NCBI GenBank assembly: GCA_016933965.1
Contig: JAFGTS010000037.1
Coordinates: 1-64,000, forward strand
DNA: 64,000 nucleotides
Direction: 5' to 3'
Origin: Deltaproteobacteria bacterium
Lineage (GTDB): Bacteria > Desulfobacterota > Syntrophia > Syntrophales > UBA2210
Below the pieces are notes generated by a model. That model saw nothing but the letters and a program-made list of their open reading frames with translations. It was not told the DNA's origin and searched no databases. Positions within the stretch are counted from its first letter, which is position 1, and each line of letters starts with the position of its first letter. Of the stretch, positions 25,545 to 34,308 are shown piece by piece. The position numbers were made by a program, and so were the translations under genes.

Positions 25545-27410
25545 TTACCAGACGGCGCCGGCTTCATCGGCCATATCGTATTCGACGAGCACCTCTTTCA
25601 CCGGTATGGCCTTTTCGGGATCGATCTTCATCAGTTCGTAGAACCGCTGCTTCATCCCTTCGAAATTGATCTCCACCCCTTCGGGTTCACCATCCGTGGC
25701 CGGCTCCAGCATCCGTTTCGTCAGTTTGTCGTCGTCGGCGGTGCGGCCGAAACGATAGTTGATCATCCGTTTGAGATAGAAGACACGCCTGCCTGCGCGC
25801 ATCATTTCCTCGGCATCCCACTCGTAGCCGGGAACGATGTTGAAAAGTTCAACCCACTCGGGAATGGTCACTTCCGCATCGGCGAACTGGCAGAAACAGG
25901 CGCTGTTCTCGATGGCACCGAAGGCCACCATGTCCACGGCGGCTTCCGCCTTGTTCTCGTCGGTCCTCGGTTCCAGTTCATACTCGAACCCGATCTCCGG
26001 GTAATATCGGGCCCCCATCTCGGCAAACAGCATGGGATCTGCCACGTGACAGGCACCACGGGCTTCCACGGCATAGGTCAATGCCATGCCGTGACCGCCG
26101 CCCCGGGGATCATGCATGGGGGCTTCAAGTCCCTTGGCGTGAACGGTATAATCCGCTCCCTTGCCGATCTTTTTTGAGGCTGCGACGCTGCCGTTGGCAA
26201 GAAGCTCACCAAGTTTTCCCTCACGTGCTGCTATTTTGGGAAGGATCACGTCGATGACCGTTTCCAGATCACCCCAGTTCAGTTCGACACCGTCGGTATC
26301 ATCCTTTGTCAGGTCACCCTTTTCGAAGGCCTCCATTGCCCAGGCGATGGTCCCGCCTGTTGAAATTGTGTCGATGCCGAGATCGTTGCACAACCTTCCG
26401 GCCTTGCAGGTGGCGGCAAGGTCGATGGAGCCGATAAGCGTTCCGAAGGAAACGATCGTTTCATATTCGGGGCCGGGACCTTCCGGAATGGCCCAGGGGC
26501 CTTCCTTGACCTCGACGATTCGCTTGCAGGCGATGTTGCAGTATGCACAAGCGCCCCGCTTGGTAAGGTAGGTTTCCGTCAGGGTGCTTCCCGTAAGGGC
26601 GTCGGCCGCTTCCTCCCAAAAATTGGATGTCCAGTTCCTGATGGGGACGTCACCGGCATACATGCCGCCGATGAGATTGGCGGCCGTCCCGTTCTCATGA
26701 AGAACATCCGAGGCGAGGGCTTCCCGTATCTTCGGATTCAGTTCCTTGCGAAGTTCTTCGAAGCGTTCGGGATCGACCAACTCCATCTTTTTCTTGCTCG
26801 CCTTTACCACGATAGCCTTGAGGTTCTTCGAGCCCATGACGGCCCCGAATCCCGCACGGCCGGTGGCATGATGTCCCTCGTTGAGAATGATGGAATACCG
26901 CACCAGGTTTTCACCGGCCGGACCGATGACAAGCGTACGGTATGCCTTGCCGAAGCGCTTTTTCAGGGACTCGGTCACTTGCGTCGCTCCCTGTCCCCAG
27001 TACTCCGAGGCATCGAGGATTTCGATCTTGTCATCCTCGATCAGGAGCAGTGAGGGCTGTGCCGCCTTGCCCGTCAGTATGAATCCGTCATATCCCGCGT
27101 AGCGCAGCTCAGGTGCGAGGAAGCCGCCGCAGGAGGAATCACCCCAGCCACCCGTGAGGGGTGACCTGCCCGCGGTGCTGTGGCGGCTTGCGCCGGAAAG
27201 CTTCAGCCCGGCGAAGGGACCGTTCATGAAGAGAAGCATCGCTTCCGGTGAAAGAGCATCGGCATCGAAATTCCCCCGTTCCCAGAAGAGCTTCGCCGCC
27301 AGCCCGCTCCCGCCTATATACTTTGTATAGTATTCTTCGGGTAATTGTTCCACCTTCACGGTACCGGCGGAAAGATCTACGTCGATTATCTTTCCCGTAT
27401 TGGCTTTCAT
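25545..27410 (-). CDS. aldehyde ferredoxin oxidoreductase family protein, second copy
   Basis: A 621-residue tungsten-type AOR homologue, distinct in sequence from the copy on the other strand. The pterin-binding segment is GRSPLTGGWGDSSCGG (about residues 80-95). Cluster cysteines are in ACAYCNIACKR (about 287-297), with a further cysteine pair near NSACFCQF. Start 27410 is chosen for GAGGTG seven bases upstream. It lies downstream of an SCP2-domain gene (19 bases) and an iron alcohol dehydrogenase gene, so an alcohol-to-aldehyde-to-acid route is plausible, with reduced ferredoxin as product. No dedicated ferredoxin follows it. Natural substrate unknown. Confidence 0.9.
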   Translation of the reverse strand: MKANTGKIIDVDLSAGTVKVEQLPEEYYTKYIGGSGLAAKLFWERGNFDADALSPEAMLLFMNGPFAGLKLSGASRHSTAGRSPLTGGWGDSSCGGFLAPELRYAGYDGFILTGKAAQPSLLLIEDDKIEILDASEYWGQGATQVTESLKKRFGKAYRTLVIGPAGENLVRYSIILNEGHHATGRAGFGAVMGSKNLKAIVVKASKKKMELVDPERFEELRKELNPKIREALASDVLHENGTAANLIGGMYAGDVPIRNWTSNFWEEAADALTGSTLTETYLTKRGACAYCNIACKRIVEVKEGPWAIPEGPGPEYETIVSFGTLIGSIDLAATCKAGRLCNDLGIDTISTGGTIAWAMEAFEKGDLTKDDTDGVELNWGDLETVIDVILPKIAAREGKLGELLANGSVAASKKIGKGADYTVHAKGLEAPMHDPRGGGHGMALTYAVEARGACHVADPMLFAEMGARYYPEIGFEYELEPRTDENKAEAAVDMVAFGAIENSACFCQFADAEVTIPEWVELFNIVPGYEWDAEEMMRAGRRVFYLKRMINYRFGRTADDDKLTKRMLEPATDGEPEGVEINFEGMKQRFYELMKIDPEKAIPVKEVLVEYDMADEAGAVW

Positions 27411-27429
27411 GTTCAACACCTCATAGAGT

Positions 27430-27849
27430 CTACTTCAGGATTATGCCTTCTTTCCCCTCATCTTTCAGTACCTTGACGTACAGTTCGGCGACCTTCTTGA
27501 GTTTCGGGGCGAGTTTCAGGAGTCCCGTGGCCGAACCCTTCACCCTGATCTTCTTTCTCGTGATCGCCATGACGGGATTGAGCTTGTTCGACCAGGAGCG
27601 ATGGGCGTCATCCGCTGAGAGACTCATGGTCAGGTCCGGTGCATCGGCGGGTTTGCCGGGACCGGTCTTGAGATCACCGCCGCGGCAGTCGACCCAGAAG
27701 GAACAGTTCGGTCCGTCCTGGGTGTAATCGAACCAGATGAGCTGGTTCACTTTCTTCAATCCGCCCGACAGATCAGCATCTTTGAATCCTTCTTCAAAAA
27801 GTTTCACAAACATTTTGATGGGTTCATTTTCGTCCTTCCAGTATTCCAT
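27430..27849 (-). CDS. SCP2 sterol-binding-domain protein
   Basis: A 139-residue protein consisting of one SCP2-like lipid-binding domain: an initial amphipathic helix (MFVKLFEEGF), strands around FWVDCRGGDLKTG, then DLTMSLSADDAHR and the conserved end KIRVKGSATGLLKLAPKL. Such domains bind acyl chains, acyl-CoA or other hydrophobic ligands in a cavity. It is encoded between an iron alcohol dehydrogenase and an AOR, so it may deliver or shelter a hydrophobic alcohol or aldehyde intermediate (inference). GGAGG precedes the ATG. No export signal, so cytosolic. Confidence 0.85.
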   Translation of the reverse strand: MEYWKDENEPIKMFVKLFEEGFKDADLSGGLKKVNQLIWFDYTQDGPNCSFWVDCRGGDLKTGPGKPADAPDLTMSLSADDAHRSWSNKLNPVMAITRKKIRVKGSATGLLKLAPKLKKVAELYVKVLKDEGKEGIILK

Positions 27850-27882
27850 GGTTCTCCTCCTTTGTTTTATGTGTTTGCGCCG

Positions 27883-29079
27883 CTAAAACGCTTTCAAGTA
27901 CAGGTTGCGAATGTCCTCTTCCTCCAGGTAACGCGGGTTATAGCTGATCTGTGAATCACCGGCTGCCAGTTCGACGAGGGCCTGGAGTTCATCCGGGTCT
28001 TTGGGGATCTTCAGGTCCGTCAGCGTGTCCGTCAGGCCCACTTCCTTCTTGAGGTCTTTTACAGCCTTTACGGCAGCCATGCCGGCATCAACGGGATCCA
28101 TGCCCGCCACATCGATACCCATGGCGTCGGCGATCATGAGAAATTTCAGGGGCGCTTCCTCCACATTGAATTCCATGACGATGGGAAGCATGATGCCGTT
28201 GCCCAGACCATGGGGCACGCCGTACTTGCCGCCCAGGGCATGGGCCGTGGAATGAACAGCGCCGGTCATGGTATTGCCGAAACACAGACCCGCCATGCTG
28301 CTGGCGATGAGCATGTTCCCCCGTGCTTCAATGTTGTCCGGTTCCTTCACGGCAAGGGGCAGGTACTTGAAGATGAGCCTGATGGCATGGAGCCCCAGGC
28401 CGTCGGCGATGGGTTCCGCGGCGGTGGATGTGATGCCTTCGACGGCATGTGTCAGAGCGTCCATGCCCGTAAAGGCCGTAATCTTCGCGGGGAGCGCCAC
28501 GGTCAGTTCCGGATCGAGCATGGCGATATCCGCGTTGAAGGGATGACTGACCCCCAATTTTACGCCGCTTTCCGTATCCAGGACAACCAGGGCGTTCGTG
28601 ATCTCACTCCCGGTTCCCGCCGTCGTGGGAAATACAATGTGGGGCGGCAGCGGCTTTGCCCCTTCCCAAAGAGCGGCCTGGTCCGCCAGCGGCTGGAAGT
28701 CGTCGACCTTCCTGCCAATCATGATATTCACGGCCTTTGCCGTGTCCATGACACTGCCGCCGCCGACGACAACCATGCAATCGGCGCCGCTTTTGCGGTA
28801 GAATTCGGCTCCCTTGTTGATGATGTCGATCCGGGCGTCCTGGACTATATCATCAAATATGCCGACCAGTTCCAGTTCTTCGGAACTCCGGATCGCCTCG
28901 GCCACCATGTCGGCGACGCCGGCGTTCACGAGTCCCTTGTCCGTGTACATGACGACTTTCGATCCGCCCAGCTGGCTCATCTCAAAGCCGATCTCGGCCC
29001 TGACACCCGGCGAGTACATTATCCGGGGTCTGTTGTACCAGGAAAAAAACGGTTCAAAGGCAATGTCCGGGTACTTCAT
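27883..29079 (-). CDS. iron-containing alcohol dehydrogenase
   Basis: A 398-residue group III NAD(P)-dependent alcohol dehydrogenase. The nucleotide loop GGGSVMDTAKA lies at about residues 105-115. The family block PTTAGTGSEIT comes next, followed by metal-binding residues in the region containing ALTHAVEG and the HALGGKYGVPHGLGNGIMLP signature with its histidines. The ATG is preceded by a strong GGAGGGAGGG. As first gene of the adh-SCP2-AOR operon it would interconvert an alcohol and an aldehyde that the AOR then oxidises, or the reverse during reductive alcohol formation. The about 245 bases upstream show no gene. Confidence 0.92.
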   Translation of the reverse strand: MKYPDIAFEPFFSWYNRPRIMYSPGVRAEIGFEMSQLGGSKVVMYTDKGLVNAGVADMVAEAIRSSEELELVGIFDDIVQDARIDIINKGAEFYRKSGADCMVVVGGGSVMDTAKAVNIMIGRKVDDFQPLADQAALWEGAKPLPPHIVFPTTAGTGSEITNALVVLDTESGVKLGVSHPFNADIAMLDPELTVALPAKITAFTGMDALTHAVEGITSTAAEPIADGLGLHAIRLIFKYLPLAVKEPDNIEARGNMLIASSMAGLCFGNTMTGAVHSTAHALGGKYGVPHGLGNGIMLPIVMEFNVEEAPLKFLMIADAMGIDVAGMDPVDAGMAAVKAVKDLKKEVGLTDTLTDLKIPKDPDELQALVELAAGDSQISYNPRYLEEEDIRNLYLKAF

Positions 29080-29159
29080 ATCCCTCCCTCCTAATTGTAA
29101 TGATGTTATGAAATTGTAGCCACAAGGCGTAAGTTAGCCGAATTTTGGCGAAACATCAA

Positions 29160-29189
29160 GAAAGAACTAACACAGAAAGAACTAACACA
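29160..29189. repeat. perfect tandem duplication of a 15-mer
   Basis: GAAAGAACTAACACA occurs twice back to back. It lies within the stretch 29080-29324, which has no gene and also contains degenerate AATCGTGAT/CCGTAATC-type repeats at about 29221-29275. Confidence 0.7.
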
Positions 29190-29324
29190 TATATGTGAAA
29201 CACAGAAAACGGGGGTCAGGGATCGGGAATCGTGATTCGGGGAATCGTGATCCGTAATCCGTAATTCATAATCCGGAAATCATCTGACCGTTTCACCGCT
29301 TCACGCCTCACCCCATAATCGGTC

Positions 29325-29354
29325 TTGACAAAAACGATATACTTTTTTTATAGT
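29325..29354 (+). promoter_or_regulatory. strong sigma-70 promoter of the B12 uptake operon
   Basis: A perfect TTGACA (29325-29330), an 18-base AT-rich spacer and TATAGT (29349-29354, five of six consensus bases). It sits immediately before the cobalamin riboswitch, so transcription would begin near 29361. Confidence 0.75.
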
Positions 29355-29366
29355 GCCCCATCAGCA

Positions 29367-29560
29367 GCCGGTCGGTGTGCTGAACGCTTACGGATGGATG
29401 TGAGGAAGAGGGGTGTGAATCCCCCGCTGCCGCGCAGCCGTGAAAGGAACGAAAACCCGAGACGCCACTGTCCGCCCCGTGCGGATGGGAAGGTGGGTGA
29501 GTAGGGAGCCTGAAGCCGGAATACCGGTCCATCCGAGAACCTCGCGGGAGGGATCGTTCC
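29367..29560 (+). ncRNA. cobalamin (B12) riboswitch
   Basis: The aptamer starts with GCCGGTCGGTGTG (P1 side). The core follows as GGGGTGTGAATCCCCCGCTG, GCGCAGCCGTGA and GCCACTGTC, then GGGAAGG, and closes with AGCCTGAAGCCGGAATACC (end about 29530). These are the conserved blocks of B12 riboswitches. Downstream, CCTC (29540-29543) can pair with GAGG (29548-29551), which is part of a Shine-Dalgarno run GGGAGGGA in front of ATG 29561. This suggests control of translation initiation by hiding the ribosome site when adenosylcobalamin is bound. It precedes a FecCD/BtuC permease, an ATPase and a TonB receptor, as expected for vitamin B12 uptake. Confidence 0.9.
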
Positions 29561-29689
29561 ATGTATCCTCTGTTTCACAGGGAAGTTGAAAAACAGGACA
29601 GAAGAGAAGGGTTCAGCGACGAGATGTCCCATGGCTTCCTCCCCGTTTCGATGAGGGAGGGGTCTTTGTGGGTGACGGAGCGATCGTAA
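29561..29689 (+). CDS. possible 42-residue leader peptide of the B12 operon
   Basis: A short open frame beginning ATG-TAT-CCT eight bases after GGGAGGG and ending TAA inside the permease gene, whose GTG start it overlaps by 22 bases. The peptide starts MYPLFHREVEK and ends WVTERS; it has no membrane segment and no known domain. Its ribosome site is the one that the riboswitch hairpin CCTC/GAGG would hide. The permease site (GGGAGGGG before GTG 29668) lies within this frame, so translation of the leader could open it. Its existence as a translated peptide is inference. Confidence 0.35.
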   Translation: MYPLFHREVEKQDRREGFSDEMSHGFLPVSMREGSLWVTERS

Positions 29690-30702
29690 CCAAAGCTCGG
29701 GTGATGCGGGTCTCCCTGGGGCTCCTCTTTCTGTATGGGGCCGTGGTGGTCGTTTCTCTTCTTGTCGGCACTGCTAAGGTGGATGTCGGGACCGGATGCG
29801 CTGGGCTGCTTTGTGCCCTCCGTCAGGGAGGGTTCGACGCGGTGCCACCGGAAACGATGATCCTTTTCTCCATCCGCCTTCCCCGCATAATCTTTGCCGG
29901 TATAGTGGGCGCGTCCCTCTCGATAGCGGGCGTCCTGTTCCAGGGCCTGCTCCGGAACCCCCTGGCGGAACCTTTCATTCTCGGTATTTCCGGCGGAGCT
30001 GCCGTTGGAGCCATAACGGCGATCATTATCGGTGCCGGGTGCTGCGCTCTCGGGATTCCCCTGCTTGCCTTTCTGGGTGCCGCCGCGACGGTGGGGGTCG
30101 TTTTCATAACGGGAAGGCGCAACGGGCGGCTGGAGCCGAACACGCTTCTTCTGGCGGGCGTCATCATCAATGCCTTTTTTTCCGCACTCATCATGTTCTT
30201 TCTTTCCATCAGCGCCGTTGCGGACCTGCACAGTATGACCTTCTGGCTCATGGGAAATCTTGGGCTGGTCGGATGGGGAGAGATACTGACGGCACTGGTG
30301 TTCCTCTGTTGCGGGGCGGCGGTCAGTTGCCGGTACGGGCGTTCCCTGAACCTGATCGTCACCGGTGACGACACGGCCCTGCATCTTGGTGTCAATGTGG
30401 AGCGGACCAAAGTGATCCTCTTCGTCGCCGGATCGCTCATGACCGCCGTCGCCGTCGCCTTCGCGGGGATCATCGGCTTTGTCGGTCTCATCATACCGCA
30501 CATGATGCGGCTTATGCTGGGGTCGGATCATCGTCTTCTTTTGCCCGCCTCCTTTCTTTTCGGAGCGTCGTTCTTGGTGATCGCCGACACGGTGGCGCGC
30601 AGCATTCTTCCCTACACGGAACTTCCCGTGGGTGTCGTGACGGCGCTTTGCGGGGCGCCCTATTTTCTCTATCTGCTTCGCAGCAGGGCGGGTGTGTCAT
30701 GA
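29668..30702 (+). CDS. btuC: B12-type ABC transporter permease (FecCD/BtuC family)
   Basis: A 344-residue inner-membrane permease with about ten hydrophobic segments. It carries family landmarks: RLPRIIFAGIVGASLSIAG near the start, GLLRNPLAEPFILGISGGA, LGVNVERTK (the cytoplasmic ATPase contact loop) and GFVGLIIPHMMRLMLG. FecCD proteins import cobalamin, haem or ferric siderophores; the cobalamin riboswitch upstream makes B12 the most likely substrate. GTG 29668 follows GGGAGGGG. The ATPase start overlaps the stop (ATGA). No periplasmic binding protein (BtuF) gene is in the operon, so it must be encoded elsewhere. Confidence 0.9.
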   Translation: MGDGAIVTKARVMRVSLGLLFLYGAVVVVSLLVGTAKVDVGTGCAGLLCALRQGGFDAVPPETMILFSIRLPRIIFAGIVGASLSIAGVLFQGLLRNPLAEPFILGISGGAAVGAITAIIIGAGCCALGIPLLAFLGAAATVGVVFITGRRNGRLEPNTLLLAGVIINAFFSALIMFFLSISAVADLHSMTFWLMGNLGLVGWGEILTALVFLCCGAAVSCRYGRSLNLIVTGDDTALHLGVNVERTKVILFVAGSLMTAVAVAFAGIIGFVGLIIPHMMRLMLGSDHRLLLPASFLFGASFLVIADTVARSILPYTELPVGVVTALCGAPYFLYLLRSRAGVS

Positions 30703-31478
30703 AGATGGTGGATGCGCACAACCTATGGTTTCGTTACGGGGATGAGTGGGTCCTCCGGGACGTTTCCCTTTCCGTTGAGCAGGGCGCGTTCGTGGGGATA
30801 CTGGGACCCAACGGTTCGGGGAAAACGACGCTTCTCCGCGTGCTCGATGCCGCGCTCGTCCCGCAGAAGGGCGGCGTGATGGTCGCGGGCAGGGACCTTT
30901 CAGGCATCCGGCGAAGGGAACTGGCGCGGCTGATCGCCGTGGTTCCCCAGGAAATGCCGTCAGTGTTTCCCTTCAGGGTCGGGGAGATCGTTCTTATGGG
31001 ACGGGCGCCGCACTTGAGGCCGATGGAGTTTGAGGGTCCCCAGGACCTTGAAAAGGCACGGCGTGCCATGGAGGTCACAGAGATCGTTCACCTGCGGGAT
31101 CGTTTCATGAACGAACTGAGCGGCGGGGAAAAACAGCGGGTCCTGGTCGCCCGCGCACTGGCCCAGGAACCGGAAGTTCTTCTCCTGGACGAGCCCACGG
31201 CCTACCTGGACCTCAAACACCAAGTGGCCCTGCTGCAACTTCTGACCGAACTGAACCGGAAGGAGCGACTGACGGTCATCGCTGTGACCCATGACCTCAA
31301 TCTGGCATCGCTGTACTGTGGTCGGCTCGTGCTTCTCAAGGAGGGATACCTTTACCGGGAAGGCAGTCCCGGGCAGGTCGTTACGGAAGAAACGATCAGG
31401 GAGGTATTTGGAACGCCCGTTTGTGTCGACGGGCATCCCCACTCGGGAACGCCCCGGGTAACGGTATTACCAGAATGA
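30699..31478 (+). CDS. btuD: B12-type ABC transporter ATPase (BtuD/FepC family)
   Basis: A 259-residue cytoplasmic ATPase that powers the BtuC-like permease. Walker A is GPNGSGKTT (about residues 36-44), the Q-loop contains VVPQE, the signature is LSGGEKQR, Walker B is VLLLDEPTAYLD, and the switch histidine is in AVTHDLN. The start is set at 30699 because the ATG overlaps the permease TGA by two bases; the frame is open 51 bases further upstream but lies within the permease. The TonB-dependent receptor follows after 40 bases. Confidence 0.93.
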   Translation: MKMVDAHNLWFRYGDEWVLRDVSLSVEQGAFVGILGPNGSGKTTLLRVLDAALVPQKGGVMVAGRDLSGIRRRELARLIAVVPQEMPSVFPFRVGEIVLMGRAPHLRPMEFEGPQDLEKARRAMEVTEIVHLRDRFMNELSGGEKQRVLVARALAQEPEVLLLDEPTAYLDLKHQVALLQLLTELNRKERLTVIAVTHDLNLASLYCGRLVLLKEGYLYREGSPGQVVTEETIREVFGTPVCVDGHPHSGTPRVTVLPE

Positions 31479-31518
31479 ACCAACGACAACCGGTATACGT
31501 GAAAAAGGAGAATACCAT

Positions 31519-33618
31519 ATGAAACGTGCAGTGAAATGGGTCGTACCGATGCTGATACTTTTCCTTACCATTGTGCCGGCGCCGGCGCAGACAAGGGACG
31601 AACCTGCCGTGATCCTTGATGAAATTGTCGTGACAGCAACAAAGACGACGGAGGTGCGGAAGGATGTTCCCAATGCCGTTATTATTGTCGACGATCTCGA
31701 TATCGCCGAATTTCCCGGAAATTCCCTCGGTACCGTCCTGGCGAATGATCCCGGCATCGATCTGAGGACCTATGGGGATTATGGCGGAGCAGGCGAAGAG
31801 ATCCATATCCGGGGAATGAGCGGCAACGCTTCACAGGTCTATGTGAACGGCATCAGTGTGAATTCACCCTCTCTGGGACTTGCTGATGTAAGCAGGATCC
31901 CGCTGAACAGTGTTGAGAGGATAGAGGTCGTCAAGGGTTCGGGTTCGCTTCTCTATGGTTCGGGTGCCATGGGAGGGACGGTGAATATCACGACCAAAGG
32001 ACCGCGCCGTGATCGGATGGACCTGAAGGCGGAAGCGGGGTACGGCACGGAAAACACCTGCCGCCTGTCCGTGGAACAGGGCATGTTCGTCACCGATTCG
32101 TTCGGCTACTATCTGACGGTAAGCAGACATGAAACGGACGGGTTTCGTGACAACAGCGATCTCGAGCACAACGATGTCTCGCTGAAACTGGTATATGACG
32201 GGGGGGACATGCTCGCCGTCAGCCTCTACGGGGACTATGTCGACCGGGAGTACGGCAGCCCCGGCGTCAAGCCGCCCGAGGGGACACAGGCGTTTTCCGT
32301 CAACGGGGTTCGCGTGTATAACGACGAGGCCGCAAGCCTTCTTGACCACGCCGGCGACGAGGACGGAAACCTGGGAATGCAGATCGTGAGCAGCCCCCTG
32401 GAGTGGATGGAAATTACTCTCAGGGGAAGTTTCTCGTCACTGGAAAGCTATAATTACTCCCGATACTATGATTCATGGGCGGGAGACCTTCCGGGTACGG
32501 AAAGCCGGGTCGCGAATGACGTGAGCGACGGGGAGGCCCTGCTGGAGCTGACGCCTGTCGGGGGTTTTTCCCTGCTGACGGGAGTGGAGTACCGCGATAT
32601 CGAGTGGGAGAGCAGAACGGACACTCTCGACGGACAGGGGGGAAAACTGAGCGAGGTGAAAGAAAACGCCGATGTCTATACGAGAGGGGTCTTTTCCGAG
32701 ATGCAGTACCGCCCCTGTTCATGGTTCAAGCTCCTGGCCGGCGCGAGGCACGAGCAGCATTCCGTGTTCGGATACGCGGTCGTTCCCCGCTACGGGCTGG
32801 TGTTCAATCCTCTCGAGCATACGGTCCTGAAGGCGAGTTACGGGGGACATTTCAACGCGCCCACACCCAACGACCTTTTCTGGCCCGATGACGGGTACAC
32901 GAAAGGTAATCCGGAACTCAAGCCGGAAACGGGCTGGCATACGGATGTGACCATCGAACAGGCCCTGTTCGATGACAGGCTCTTTGTGACCCTTACCTAT
33001 TTCGGCTGGAAGATCGATGACAAGATCCAGTGGGGTCCCGACTCCGCGGGTGTCTGGACACCGCAGAACCTGCGCAAATACACTGCAAAGGGGCAGGAAG
33101 TGGGCGTAAAGCTCGGACCATTCAGCAATATGACGGTGGCATTGAATTATACGCACACCGACGCCGTGGAGGAAAACAGGGACTATACCCGCCAGGACTA
33201 CGGATGGCCGCCGCTGCTGCCAGCAGATTTCCGGTATACCTGGGTCGAGCGCCGTGCCGCCTTGACACCGGAGCACCTGTTCAAGGGCACGCTGACCTGG
33301 TGGACCGATTTCGGGACGACGGTAACGGTCGTCGCGCGGTTCGTGGGGGACCGGTTGTGGTACAGAACCGAGACCGACGGCACCTATCCCGATACGAAGA
33401 CCGTGGAATACGAGCTTGACGCATACTGGACGGCGGATTGCAGGATACAGCAGCGGCTGAATGATCATTGGCTGCTGTCGCTTCAGGGAAACAATATCTT
33501 CAACAAGGGATATGATACCTACTACGGGATATTTTATGACTCAACTGGAGCGGGAACGGTCTGCGGGTTTCCGGGCGCGGGGAGGTCGGTGTATGCGAGC
33601 CTTACTTATGATTTTTGA
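31519..33618 (+). CDS. btuB: TonB-dependent outer-membrane receptor (BtuB-like)
   Basis: A 699-residue outer-membrane beta-barrel receptor. It has a signal peptide (about 1-24, ending APAQ), a TonB box at LDEIVVTAT (about 34-42), a plug domain (about 50-160) with VNGISVNSPS and RIEVVKGSGSLLYGSGAMGG, and a barrel whose last residues (SVYASLTYDF) end in aromatic Phe as needed for BAM insertion. By its position in the riboswitch operon it most likely takes up cobalamins. GGAG precedes the ATG. The gene ends against a short inverted repeat, then ExbB/ExbD/TonB genes follow, which would energise it. Confidence 0.9.
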   Translation: MKRAVKWVVPMLILFLTIVPAPAQTRDEPAVILDEIVVTATKTTEVRKDVPNAVIIVDDLDIAEFPGNSLGTVLANDPGIDLRTYGDYGGAGEEIHIRGMSGNASQVYVNGISVNSPSLGLADVSRIPLNSVERIEVVKGSGSLLYGSGAMGGTVNITTKGPRRDRMDLKAEAGYGTENTCRLSVEQGMFVTDSFGYYLTVSRHETDGFRDNSDLEHNDVSLKLVYDGGDMLAVSLYGDYVDREYGSPGVKPPEGTQAFSVNGVRVYNDEAASLLDHAGDEDGNLGMQIVSSPLEWMEITLRGSFSSLESYNYSRYYDSWAGDLPGTESRVANDVSDGEALLELTPVGGFSLLTGVEYRDIEWESRTDTLDGQGGKLSEVKENADVYTRGVFSEMQYRPCSWFKLLAGARHEQHSVFGYAVVPRYGLVFNPLEHTVLKASYGGHFNAPTPNDLFWPDDGYTKGNPELKPETGWHTDVTIEQALFDDRLFVTLTYFGWKIDDKIQWGPDSAGVWTPQNLRKYTAKGQEVGVKLGPFSNMTVALNYTHTDAVEENRDYTRQDYGWPPLLPADFRYTWVERRAALTPEHLFKGTLTWWTDFGTTVTVVARFVGDRLWYRTETDGTYPDTKTVEYELDAYWTADCRIQQRLNDHWLLSLQGNNIFNKGYDTYYGIFYDSTGAGTVCGFPGAGRSVYASLTYDF

Positions 33619-33619
33619 C

Positions 33620-33635
33620 GACTTCGTAAGAAGTC
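33620..33635. repeat. short inverted repeat between btuB and exbB
   Basis: GACTTC-GTAA-GAAGTC, a perfect six-base stem beginning one base after the receptor stop codon. There is no T run, so it is not a typical terminator; it could be an mRNA stability or processing hairpin, or a remnant of a dispersed repeat. Confidence 0.4.
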
Positions 33636-33690
33636 CTCATATGCTGCGTTGCGCTTTTCCGCATGACACTGCAAAGGAGGAGATGAACTC

Positions 33691-34308
33691 ATGATCGATT
33701 ATTTTTACCGGGGTGGACCGGTCATGTATCCGCTCCTGTTCTGCTCGCTTGTTTCTCTGACGATCATTATTGAACGGTCCCTGTTCTGGTTCCGGGAGCG
33801 GCATCGCGGCGATGCCGCTCTTCGGGACCGGTTCATGAAAATGATAGAGAGGAATGATCTCGAAGAGGCGCGGCGAATCACCGCCGGGACCCGAGATTTC
33901 ATCATCAGTGTCCTTGTCTGCGGCCTGGTGCACCGTGAATTTTCCATGCGCGACGCCCTCCAGATGGGTGCCGATGAGGAGATCGCCCGCATGCGCCGGT
34001 ACCTGCCGGTCCTTGATACGATGATAACGCTCTCACCGCTTCTTGGCATTCTGGGGACCGTGGTGGGCATCATTTCCTCATTCACCATGCTGGGAGAGGT
34101 GGGCGTCGAGAATCCGGGGCTTGTCACGGTCGGGATCGGTCAAGCCCTTATAACGACGGCCTTCGGTCTTATCATCGCCATCTTCAGCCTGATACCGTAT
34201 AACTATTTCCAATCCCGGATAGAACATGCGGTCAGGGAAATTGAAAAATACGGTACCAGCCTCGAGATCGTCGTGGACCGGAATAAAAACGGGGTAAGGG
34301 TAACATGA
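33691..34308 (+). CDS. exbB: ExbB/TolQ-family proton channel subunit
   Basis: A 205-residue inner-membrane protein of the MotA/TolQ/ExbB family. The first membrane segment is at about 8-28 (MYPLLFCSLVSLTIIIERS). A cytoplasmic loop follows, and two more segments contain the family block LPVLDTMITLSPLLGILGTV and then GIGQALITTAFGLIIAIFSL. With ExbD it uses the proton gradient to drive TonB. AGGAGG precedes the ATG; the ExbD start overlaps the stop (ATGA). Its operon position after the receptor indicates a dedicated energiser for B12 uptake. Confidence 0.92.
   Translation: MIDYFYRGGPVMYPLLFCSLVSLTIIIERSLFWFRERHRGDAALRDRFMKMIERNDLEEARRITAGTRDFIISVLVCGLVHREFSMRDALQMGADEEIARMRRYLPVLDTMITLSPLLGILGTVVGIISSFTMLGEVGVENPGLVTVGIGQALITTAFGLIIAIFSLIPYNYFQSRIEHAVREIEKYGTSLEIVVDRNKNGVRVT

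Noticed and set aside
29221-29280. CRISPR-like repeats
   Set aside because: Units are short, degenerate and adjacent, with no constant repeat plus unique spacer pattern and no cas genes.
33620-33635. Terminator after the TonB-dependent receptor
   Set aside because: Only a six-base stem and no T run; ExbB follows on the same strand with a strong ribosome site.
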